Below are positions 17,488 through 24,657 of a stretch of 64,000 bases of DNA, one piece after another; positions within the stretch are counted from its first letter, which is position 1, and each line of letters opens with the position of its first letter. Location: positions 3,117,001 through 3,181,000 of the forward strand of contig NZ_CP104002.1 of NCBI RefSeq assembly GCF_029201565.1, given 5' to 3'. Made by a program: the position numbers and the translations under genes. The DNA comes from Devosia sp. SD17-2 (GTDB lineage: Bacteria > Pseudomonadota > Alphaproteobacteria > Rhizobiales > Devosiaceae). The notes under the pieces were generated by a model, which made no database searches, was not told where the DNA came from, and saw only the letters and a list, made by a program, of their open reading frames with translations.

Positions 17488-18432
17488 TCAGCTTGGGTTG
17501 AACGCGGTGGCGAGGCGCTCGATAGCCGCGATATTGCGCGGGCCCGGCGTGGCCTCGACATATTCGAGGACGACGAAACGGTCGTTCTGGACGGCAGGAA
17601 TGTCCTTGAAGGCCGGATTATCCTTCATGAAGGCGATCTTCTGCTCGGCAGTGACTTCGCCGTAATTGACGATCACCACAATGTCCGGATTGCGCTCGAT
17701 GACGGCTTCCCAGCCGAGTTCGACCCAGCCGGCCTCAACGTCGTCCAAGATATTGGTGCCACCAGCCGCTTCGATCAGCGCGGTGGGCATGGCATAGCGG
17801 CCGGCGGTGAAGGGCTTGTTCTCGCCAGAGTCGTAGATGAAGACGCTGGGCTTGTCGCCCGTCGGCAATGTGGTGGCGAACGCGGCCAGCTCCTCGCGAT
17901 AGGAAGCGACCAAGGCCTCAGCCTTGTCCTCGACGCCAAAGATCCGGCCAAGGTTGAGCAGGTCGACATACATATCGTCGATCGAGGATTTCGGCCGGTC
18001 CATGACATGGATGCAGCTTTCGGTCAGCTCATAGACAGCAATGTCAAACGGCGCCAGGGTTTCGGGCGTCACCTCGCCTCCCACCCGCATGCCATAGTTC
18101 CAGCCCGCGAAGAAGAAGTCGGCATCGGCGCCGAGCAGGACTTCGCGCGTGGGGTAGTCGGGCGAAAGTTCGGGCAGTTCGGCAACACCAACGCGCAGTG
18201 TCTCGTCGAGGGTCTTCCACTCGGACACGCCGGTGTAACCGACCATGCGTTCCGTCAGGCCAAGGGCCAGCATCATTTCGGTGAGGTTGACATCATTGGA
18301 GATCGCCCGCGATGGCGGCGCGTCGAAGGTAACTTCCCGGTCGCAACTATTGACGGTGACGGGGTAGGCCAATGCGGTCGCGGCGCCGGCGGCGAGCAGC
18401 AGGGGCGCCATAAGGGCGGAAGCAAATTTCAT
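17488..18432 (-). CDS. Periplasmic substrate-binding protein of B12-type ABC importer
   Basis: 314 residues. The signal peptide is MKFASALMAPLLLAAGAATA with cleavage after ALA. The mature part has two Rossmann-like lobes typical of BtuF/FhuD proteins (VTVNSCDREVTFDAPPSRAI, then EMMLALGLTERMVGYTG, and in lobe two NPDIVVIVNYGE). The ATG overlaps the stop of the ATPase gene (ATGA). Riboswitch control points to cobalamin or a precursor as ligand; distant likeness to proteins annotated for iron or F420-0 uptake is the alternative. Confidence 0.85.
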   Translation of the reverse strand: MKFASALMAPLLLAAGAATALAYPVTVNSCDREVTFDAPPSRAISNDVNLTEMMLALGLTERMVGYTGVSEWKTLDETLRVGVAELPELSPDYPTREVLLGADADFFFAGWNYGMRVGGEVTPETLAPFDIAVYELTESCIHVMDRPKSSIDDMYVDLLNLGRIFGVEDKAEALVASYREELAAFATTLPTGDKPSVFIYDSGENKPFTAGRYAMPTALIEAAGGTNILDDVEAGWVELGWEAVIERNPDIVVIVNYGEVTAEQKIAFMKDNPAFKDIPAVQNDRFVVLEYVEATPGPRNIAAIERLATAFNPS

Positions 18433-19274
18433 GATGGGGTCTCGGTATTCTCATCAAGATGAAAGGAAAAACGGGGGCGCCCGGTGACCGGATGGGTGTC
18501 GATGGCGACGCCAACCGCGAATGTCTGGTTGACCGACTGCGGGGTCAGCGCTTCTGTCGGGGAGCCCAGCTGCACCTGATGCCCATGATCGAGCACGAGG
18601 ACAGTGTCTGCATGGGCCGACGCCAGCGCCAGATCGTGGAGGGAGACGATGACGGTGATGCCCAGCCGCGACAACAACTCGAGCACTTCGAGCTGATGGC
18701 GGATGTCGAGGTGATTGGTCGGCTCATCGAGGATGAGTAGGTCCGGCCCCTGCAGCAGGGCACGGGCGATCATCACCCGCTGTTTTTCGCCGCCGGACAG
18801 GGTGGCGAAATCCCGGGATGCGAGGGCGGAAAGGCCCATCAGACTGAGGACATCGCTGATGCGGCGCCAGTCCGGCCGCCCGAAGCGTGTCAGATGCGGG
18901 GTCAGACCCAGCTCGACGATTTCGGCCACGGAGAGACCAAAATCCACCGCCGGTTCCTGCAGCACGGTGGCAATGCGCCGCGCATAGTCTTTGGGTGGGA
19001 CTGACCAGATATCCCTGCCGTCGATCCGGATCTGACCCGAACTTGGGCGATTGTAGCGGTAAAGACAGCGCAGGAGCGATGATTTGCCGGCACCATTGGG
19101 GCCGACGACAGCCAGCATGGTTCCGGGCGCAACCTCGAAAGAGATGTCTGAGACAAGATTGCGGTGGCCCTTGGGGCCCCAGCTCAGCTTCTCTACCGCC
19201 AAGGTAGCAGGACGCACTGGACGCCGCGCACCGGCAAACTGCTGCAACCGCGCGCTAAAGGCGGGAAGGCTCAT
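18429..19274 (-). CDS. ABC transporter ATPase, BtuD/FecE family
   Basis: 281 residues. Walker A is VGPNGAGKSSLLR, the signature is LSGGEKQRVMIARAL, Walker B is LLILDEPTNHLD, and the switch His is in VIVSLHDLALA. It powers the importer made by the next two genes. The frame extends to a TTG at 19289, but ATG 19274 has GGAG 8 nt before it. The start codon lies inside a 31-codon leader ORF that ends 20 nt further on, suggesting coupled translation. It is the first gene after a cobalamin riboswitch. Confidence 0.9.
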   Translation of the reverse strand: MSLPAFSARLQQFAGARRPVRPATLAVEKLSWGPKGHRNLVSDISFEVAPGTMLAVVGPNGAGKSSLLRCLYRYNRPSSGQIRIDGRDIWSVPPKDYARRIATVLQEPAVDFGLSVAEIVELGLTPHLTRFGRPDWRRISDVLSLMGLSALASRDFATLSGGEKQRVMIARALLQGPDLLILDEPTNHLDIRHQLEVLELLSRLGITVIVSLHDLALASAHADTVLVLDHGHQVQLGSPTEALTPQSVNQTFAVGVAIDTHPVTGRPRFSFHLDENTETPS

Positions 19275-19350
19275 CGACTTGCTCCGCAAATGCGGGACGC
19301 AATGCGGGCAAAATCAGATCGAGCTTTTTCAAATAGACTGCAAGCGCCAT
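19255..19350 (-). CDS. Putative 31-aa leader ORF between riboswitch and ATPase
   Basis: On the minus strand three ATG codons follow one another after GGAG; the third (19350) has ideal spacing of about 7 nt. The product begins MALAVYLKKLDLILPALRPA and ends EPSRL at 19255. The ORF overlaps the first 20 nt of the ATPase gene in another frame, so ribosomes finishing it could restart at ATG 19274. It occupies the expression platform of the riboswitch. It is seen in sequence only; translation is unproven. Confidence 0.4.
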   Translation of the reverse strand: MALAVYLKKLDLILPALRPAFAEQVDEPSRL

Positions 19351-19391
19351 CATCATTCTCCGCGGCACACCCCGGCCGGGTTGAAAGGAAT

Positions 19392-19584
19392 GTCGATGGC
19401 AGGTCTCCTGGCTCACGGGTCAACGCGCTTCCGACCTTCCCGACCCCATGGGGTCAGTGGATTATTCGGAAGAACTCGCCGTCTACAGTTGCGGGGGCAG
19501 CCACGGTATTGCGTCCTGATGGATACGTCGCACCGTGTTCCCTTTTAATCCCCGTTGGCAGTTGCCGCCGGGGAACCTACGACG
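19392..19584 (-). ncRNA. Cobalamin (B12) riboswitch
   Basis: Read on the minus strand, the conserved elements occur in order: GTAGGTTCC at the 5' side, TTAAAAGGGAACACGGTG, the B12-box region GCTGCCCCCGCAACTGTA, and the closing GAGCCAGGAGACCTGCC. Spacing suits a full-length aptamer of about 190 nt. It lies about 118 nt before the ATPase start of the downstream ABC importer, so corrinoid binding should reduce importer expression. Confidence 0.95.
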
Positions 19585-19708
19585 CCTTTGGACCTATTGA
19601 CCCCAGCCCACGACGTCAAGCCCCTCCCCCATATTGTCCCGACCGGCTGCACTTGGTTGGGTCACGGACGCGTGATAATGTCACGCGGGGATATCAGGGA
19701 GCTCAAGC

Positions 19709-20182
19709 ATGGATAATCAGACTGCGCTGTTGCGCGAGGCGATTGCACTCTCGAAGTCCGCCGTCGACCATGGAAACGAGCCGTTTGGCGCGGTTCTGGT
19801 GAAGGACGGAGAGATCATCCTGCGCGCAGAAAACAGCGTTTTCGGAGGCCGCGACATGACCAACCATGCCGAGATGAACCTCGTGAAGCTGGCCGCGCAG
19901 CACTACGACCCTGCGTTTCTGGCCGACTGCACGCTCTATTCCAACACCGAACCCTGCGCCATGTGCGCCGGAGCGATCTACTGGTCCGGAATCGGGCATC
20001 TAGTTTTTGCCTGTTCGGAACAGCGGCTGGGTGAAATTGCTGGCATTGGCCTCGCGGTGCCCTCACGCTCTGTGCTGGAAACAGGCGCCCGCAGCGTCAC
20101 GGTCATTGGTCCGACGGAGCTCGAGGAAGAGGCCGCAGAAGTGCACAAGGCCTTCTGGCCCAAGCATCTGGGCAAGGATTGA
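19709..20182 (+). CDS. Nucleoside/nucleobase deaminase (cytidine-deaminase fold)
   Basis: 157 residues, one CDA-fold domain. The zinc and catalytic motifs are T-N-H-A-E-M-N and T-E-P-C-A-M-C-A, the pattern of guanine deaminase and tRNA adenosine deaminase relatives. The C-terminal extension (EVHKAFWPKHLG) and the N-terminal HGNEPFGAVLVKDGEI resemble guanine-deaminase-like enzymes more than TadA. It probably hydrolyses a free purine or pyrimidine base. GGGAG lies 8 nt before the ATG. It is divergent from the B12 operon, and its stop is 10 bp from the stop of a convergent gene. Confidence 0.85.
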   Translation: MDNQTALLREAIALSKSAVDHGNEPFGAVLVKDGEIILRAENSVFGGRDMTNHAEMNLVKLAAQHYDPAFLADCTLYSNTEPCAMCAGAIYWSGIGHLVFACSEQRLGEIAGIGLAVPSRSVLETGARSVTVIGPTELEEEAAEVHKAFWPKHLGKD

Positions 20183-20191
20183 GCCTTTGCC

Positions 20192-22336
20192 CTACTGCAC
20201 CACGACATAGTGCGAGACATAGCGATCGTTGGCCACGAACGGCTTTTCCGGGTGTTGGGTCAGAGCGAGCAGGACGGGCGGAAGATCGGGCCGCGTATTC
20301 TCGAGCACGCGCATGGCCCGCAGCACGTCGCGCTGTCGCGTGGCGGCATAGCGAGTGAGCATGACCACAGCATCGGCAAACTGCATGGCATAGGCGGCGT
20401 CCACCACCTCGGTCAGCGGTGGCGTATCGAGGATGATGTAGTCGAAGGTGTCGCGGGCCGCGACCACCAGATTGCGAAAGAGCTCACCTACAAGCAGATG
20501 CTCGGTGGGGCCGGCGCCGGGGCGGGTGTTCACCACCGCCGAGATAGCGCTGAGTGGATCGGTCTTGATCGCGGTGGGAAAGCGCTCGGGGGGAAGCTTT
20601 CCGGTGAGATATTCGACAAGTCCAGCCGCGGGGGCCGCGTCGAGGTGGATAAAGAGCGATGGCCGGCGCAGATCGGCATCGATGATGAGCACGCGACGAC
20701 CAGAGAGAGCATAGGTGCGCGCCAGGGCAAGGGCTGTCGTCGTCTTGCCCTCGTCCACCACCGCCGAGGTCACGAGAATGACGCGTCCTCTGCCCCCGCC
20801 GCTGCCGGAATAGGGTGACGGCAGGCGCAGATCGAGGCCAAGCCGCAGCCGGCGGAGGCTTTCCGAAAAGCTGGAAAGAGGGGTGCGGACCACGGCATCG
20901 GCCATGCTCGACGACGTGCCACTGTCGCGCTGCCACGACGGCGTGATCGCGGGGATTGCGGTGGTAACCTCCCTGCCCGTCAGCAGCGCTAATTGCTCGA
21001 GCGTGACGACGCCGCTCATATAGCTTTCGCGGAACAGCGCGGCGCCGACCCCGAGCCCGACGCCGAGGAAGGCGGACACGGAAAGGATGAACGGCAGGCC
21101 GCGGGATGAGGGCTGTTGCGGCGGCGTCGCAGCAACGACAAGTCGGCTGTCGGCCTGTTGCAGTTCGGACCGAAGCTGCAGGTCATCGAGCCGGGCCAGC
21201 AATTGATCATGCTGGGTCCGAGCGAGTTCGTTGCCGCGTTGCAGGATGTGGAGGCGTTCCTCAACGGCCGGCGGCAAAGACCCGTCGTCCAGCCCGTCCA
21301 GTACGACGTCCCGCCGCGAAGCGATCTCCGCGTCGAGCGGCAGGAGCTGCGCCTTCAACAGGTCCAATTCCGCGTGCACCGCGGCGAGGAGACGTCCTTC
21401 GAGATTGACCAGATCTGTCTCGATCGCCGAAATTTCCGGGCCGACCAGAGGAAGCTGAGCCGAGCGCGCCAGCATTCCTTCGCGTTCGATCACCATGTCG
21501 TCTATGGGCTGGGACGCGAGCGCCTGGGAAACAGCAGCGAGATCGCCTTCATCGAGCGCGGTTTGCGCATGGGTGATGCGCCCCCGCAAATCGCGCGCGG
21601 CGCTCACCGAGGCAAGATGGGCTTCAACCTCGGCCGACAGCTGGCCGCTCGCCAACGGCATGGCGAAAAGGCGGATATTTTCATCGACAAAGGCATCGAC
21701 GGCCTCGCGGCGGAGCGCCAGCGCGGCTGAGACTATTGCAAGCTGGGGCGAGAGCGTCTCGATAGCGTCGGCAATGGCCGCCATCTTGGCCTCCCGCTGC
21801 AAATCTATATGAGCCGACACCACCGCATTGGCGAGAAGCGCTGCGCCATCCGGGCTATCCGTCGTCGCCGTTGCAGCAATGATGTAGGTTGACCCGCGCC
21901 GGTCAAACGTAACGGCGTCTTCAAGCCGCCCCAGCAGATGAAGCGGTCCGAGCGCAGGTGCCGACGGTTCACCCATGCCAATGAAGGCGCGGGCATGCTC
22001 GGCAATGCCCGGTCGGTCAGGAAAGATGGTGCCGATGTCGATAGCGGCATTGTCGATGATCCGCAGGAAGGTCGGGGCGGAGCGCATGATCTCCACCTCG
22101 CTGTCGATGCGAGCATTTTCGGTAGCAAGGGAAAGCGGCCGAGCCGTTTGAGGATCGAGGAGATCATCCTGTCGCGGATCGACCCGCACCAGCGCGGTGG
22201 CGGAGTATTGCGTCGGCGAGAGTAGCGCAACCCAGATGCCGACGATAAGGCAGACACCGACGACCAGCGCGATAAGGCGCGCCTGCCTTACAAGAACAGC
22301 CAGAAAAGCTCGGAGATCAACTTCATGGTCATCCAT
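20192..22336 (-). CDS. Polysaccharide co-polymerase / tyrosine autokinase (Wzz-BY-kinase)
   Basis: 714 residues. An N-terminal Wzz domain has a transmembrane helix at about 20-42 (LIALVVGVCLIVGIWVALL). A long periplasmic coiled-coil region is closed by a second helix (LPFILSVSAFLGVGLGVGAAL). The cytosolic BY-kinase has a Walker A variant TSAVVDEGKTTTALALA, Walker A' VLIIDADLRRPS and Walker B DYIILDTPP. The C-terminal tail has only two Tyr (DRYVSHYVVVQ) rather than the usual cluster. It governs chain length and export of an exopolysaccharide. ATG 22336 has GAGG 5 nt upstream and is preferred over TTG 22360. It is divergent from the sugar transferase gene. Confidence 0.9.
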   Translation of the reverse strand: MDDHEVDLRAFLAVLVRQARLIALVVGVCLIVGIWVALLSPTQYSATALVRVDPRQDDLLDPQTARPLSLATENARIDSEVEIMRSAPTFLRIIDNAAIDIGTIFPDRPGIAEHARAFIGMGEPSAPALGPLHLLGRLEDAVTFDRRGSTYIIAATATTDSPDGAALLANAVVSAHIDLQREAKMAAIADAIETLSPQLAIVSAALALRREAVDAFVDENIRLFAMPLASGQLSAEVEAHLASVSAARDLRGRITHAQTALDEGDLAAVSQALASQPIDDMVIEREGMLARSAQLPLVGPEISAIETDLVNLEGRLLAAVHAELDLLKAQLLPLDAEIASRRDVVLDGLDDGSLPPAVEERLHILQRGNELARTQHDQLLARLDDLQLRSELQQADSRLVVAATPPQQPSSRGLPFILSVSAFLGVGLGVGAALFRESYMSGVVTLEQLALLTGREVTTAIPAITPSWQRDSGTSSSMADAVVRTPLSSFSESLRRLRLGLDLRLPSPYSGSGGGRGRVILVTSAVVDEGKTTTALALARTYALSGRRVLIIDADLRRPSLFIHLDAAPAAGLVEYLTGKLPPERFPTAIKTDPLSAISAVVNTRPGAGPTEHLLVGELFRNLVVAARDTFDYIILDTPPLTEVVDAAYAMQFADAVVMLTRYAATRQRDVLRAMRVLENTRPDLPPVLLALTQHPEKPFVANDRYVSHYVVVQ

Positions 22337-22490
22337 GGAGGCCTCAGCAATTCCATTCAATGTTTAGTAAATAACAGCCTCCAGAAAGGAACGCCACTCA
22401 ATACCATTTGGAGGTGCGCAAATAGAACTCTGGAAAGTGCCCAAACAAAGTGATTAACTTAGTATTAACCACATTGGGGCTGGGCAGAGC

Positions 22491-23195
22491 ATGGGCGCAA
22501 GTGCACCCTTCGAGGCGTTGAATGTCACTGTCAGCGAGGCGGGGTCAGCACTCGGGCGCGACCACGAAGGCGCCAACTGGAGGCCAAGGCGCCGCCGAAC
22601 ACTTGCGGTGAAACGGGCGATGGACGTCATCGGCGCGGCCTTTGGTCTGGTACTATTCAGCCCCCTGCTGCTGATGGTGGGCGTCTGGATCGTCGTCGTT
22701 GACGACAATTCACCAATCTTTCGCCAGGAGCGCGTCGGGCTCGGTGGAAGGCGTTTCGTGATCTACAAGTTTCGAACGGTCTATACGCGCTTTTGCGATC
22801 CGACGGGGCGGACGATCTTTGGTCCGGCTGACAACCGCCTACTGCCCTCGGGTCGCTTCCTGCGCAGCTCACGCATCGACGAGTTGCCGCAGCTGCTCAA
22901 CATCCTGCGCGGAGAAATGTCGCTGGTTGGGCCCCGACCGCATATTGCGGATATGCTGGTCGAAGGGCGGCAGTACGCCAGCCTCGCGCCGGGCTATGAC
23001 CAGCGCGCCGACATGCTGCCGGGGCTGACGGGCTGGGCGCAGTGCCACGGCCTGCATGGTACGCTGCGGACGACGGACGAGGCGATCGCCCGTCTTGAGC
23101 ACGACCTCACCTATGTCCGGGATTTCTCGATTCTGCTGGATCTCAAAATTCTGGCGAGGACCGTGTTTCATGTCCTCGCCATTCTCAGATCGTGA
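22491..23195 (+). CDS. Initiating sugar-phosphate transferase (bacterial sugar transferase family)
   Basis: 234 residues, the short monotopic form. One hydrophobic segment (AAFGLVLFSPLLLMVGVWIVVV, about 50-70) is preceded by K-R-A-M-D-V. The catalytic region reads IFRQERVGLGGRRFVIYKFRT, then RIDELPQLLNILRGEMSLVGPRP and PGLTGWAQCHG. It should move a sugar-1-phosphate to undecaprenyl phosphate, the first step of exopolysaccharide assembly. It sits divergently opposite the Wzz/BY-kinase gene, which supports a shared polysaccharide pathway; the remaining glycosyltransferases are not in this window. The sugar is unknown. Confidence 0.9.
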   Translation: MGASAPFEALNVTVSEAGSALGRDHEGANWRPRRRRTLAVKRAMDVIGAAFGLVLFSPLLLMVGVWIVVVDDNSPIFRQERVGLGGRRFVIYKFRTVYTRFCDPTGRTIFGPADNRLLPSGRFLRSSRIDELPQLLNILRGEMSLVGPRPHIADMLVEGRQYASLAPGYDQRADMLPGLTGWAQCHGLHGTLRTTDEAIARLEHDLTYVRDFSILLDLKILARTVFHVLAILRS

Positions 23196-23210
23196 CTGAC
23201 ACGCAGCCTG

Positions 23211-23735
23211 TCAGCGGGCGAAGGGCACCTTGGCGGTGAGAACATCGCCGGAATTGTTGAATTCGACCTCGAAATTGACAACGATATTGTTGTTGGACAG
23301 CACGATGTTGGAGCCGATGCGGACATCGCTGCCGCCGCGGTCGCGCTGATTTTCGCTGAGGTCGAAGCTGATCGAGTTGCCACGGTTCTGGCCGATGGCC
23401 ATGCCGGTAAAACCGGCGTTGGAGCTCATGGCAGCCTCATAGCGCCGCGATGAATCATTATAGGCGATGGTACCGCTAATGGAGAGCGTCGTGTCCACCA
23501 AGGTGCAGCGGCCGGTATAGTTGATGCGCTGCTGATTGCCCTTGGCGACGTTGAGGCGGCAGCGGAAAGCTTCCGGCTTGTCGCCTCCGACAAGGGCGCC
23601 TTCGCCGCGCCACTGGCCGATATAGGTGCTGAGCAGCGCCAGTTCGGCCTCGCCCGCCTGTGCCGTTGCGCTCAGCGCCTGAGGCGACAGAGCGAGAAGC
23701 GTCACCAGAATCATTTTTTTCAATGCGAACTTCAA
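23211..23735 (-). CDS. Secreted protein of unknown function (174 aa)
   Basis: 174 residues. The N-terminus MKFALKKMILVTLLALSPQA is a Sec signal peptide with cleavage near ATAQA. The mature part is about 150 residues, rich in beta strands and Asn/Ser/Gly (RINYTGRCTLVDTTLSISGT), with two Cys that could pair (FRCRLN and GRCTL). The likely start is TTG 23735, with GGGAGG 6 nt upstream. It is convergent with the sugar transferase gene. I recognise no named family; a periplasmic or surface role is inferred only. Confidence 0.7.
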   Translation of the reverse strand: MKFALKKMILVTLLALSPQALSATAQAGEAELALLSTYIGQWRGEGALVGGDKPEAFRCRLNVAKGNQQRINYTGRCTLVDTTLSISGTIAYNDSSRRYEAAMSSNAGFTGMAIGQNRGNSISFDLSENQRDRGGSDVRIGSNIVLSNNNIVVNFEVEFNNSGDVLTAKVPFAR

Positions 23736-23940
23736 AGTCGACCTCCCAAGCCGCGCCAAGGGCACTTCGCGCCCTGCAGAATAGTTGCATAACAGCGAAT
23801 GACTGCCACGCTACCCCCGAATTACAAAATAATCGGTGATTATCCAGTCTGGACGCAGGAAACTGTCTTCATAAGTTTGTCAGACGTGACAGCATGGCAC
23901 CACTCGACGGGGACGTTGGGAAGACCACAAGCTCAAAGGG

Positions 23941-24657
23941 ATGGGTGAATTGCGGGAAGCTCGATCGCCACTGATTTCGGCGCACGAAGTCGACTACACC
24001 CTGGATGTTGCCGGGCGTCCCCTGAACATCTTGCGCAAGGTTTCGCTTGAAGTCGCCCCTTCCGAGGTGGTGGCCATAGTCGGGCCCTCGGGCAGTGGCA
24101 AGACATCACTGCTGATGTTGCTGGCCGGCCTCGAGCAGGCTGCTGGCGGCAAGATCACGGTCAACGGCCACGACCTTGGCAAGCTGGGCGAAGACGATCT
24201 GGCTCGCTTCCGCCGCAAGACGCTGGGCATTGTGTTCCAGAGCTTCCACCTTATTCCCTCGCTGACGGCGATCGACAATGTCGGGCTGGCGCTTGAGATC
24301 GCCCGGCCGGACCTGAGCATGGCCGAGGTGCGTGCGCGCGCGGCCAAGGCGCTAGAGGCCGTGGGCCTCGGCAGCCGGCTCGATCACCGGCCGACCGCAC
24401 TCTCGGGTGGCGAACAGCAGCGCGTCGGTCTCGCCCGCGCGATCGTTGCCGAACCCAAGCTGCTCCTTGCCGACGAGCCCACGGGCAATCTTGACCAGAA
24501 GACCGGCAAGGCCATTGCCGACCTCATGTTCAGCATCACCCGCGACCTCGGCACGGCGCTGGTGATGATCACCCATGATCCCCTGCTCGCAGCGCGGGCG
24601 GACCGCATGCTGACCATGAGCCAGGGCGAACTGAGCGAAAACCTGGTGGCCGGCTGA
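23941..24657 (+). CDS. ABC transporter ATPase, LolD/YbbA type
   Basis: 238 residues. Walker A is VGPSGSGKTSLLMLLAGL, the signature is LSGGEQQRVGLARAI, Walker B is LLLADEPTGNLD, and the H-loop is MITHDPLLAARADR. The pattern, including the ADEPTGNLD box, marks the MacB/LolD/YbbA class that drives mechanotransmission rather than solute transport. Its stop overlaps the start of the large permease by one base (TGATG). In Escherichia coli ybbA-ybbP the partner lipase tesA is adjacent; none is present here. Confidence 0.9.
   Translation: MGELREARSPLISAHEVDYTLDVAGRPLNILRKVSLEVAPSEVVAIVGPSGSGKTSLLMLLAGLEQAAGGKITVNGHDLGKLGEDDLARFRRKTLGIVFQSFHLIPSLTAIDNVGLALEIARPDLSMAEVRARAAKALEAVGLGSRLDHRPTALSGGEQQRVGLARAIVAEPKLLLADEPTGNLDQKTGKAIADLMFSITRDLGTALVMITHDPLLAARADRMLTMSQGELSENLVAG

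Noticed and set aside
19392-19584. Plus-strand small genes across this stretch
   Set aside because: The minus strand matches the cobalamin riboswitch core in order and spacing, which explains the sequence.
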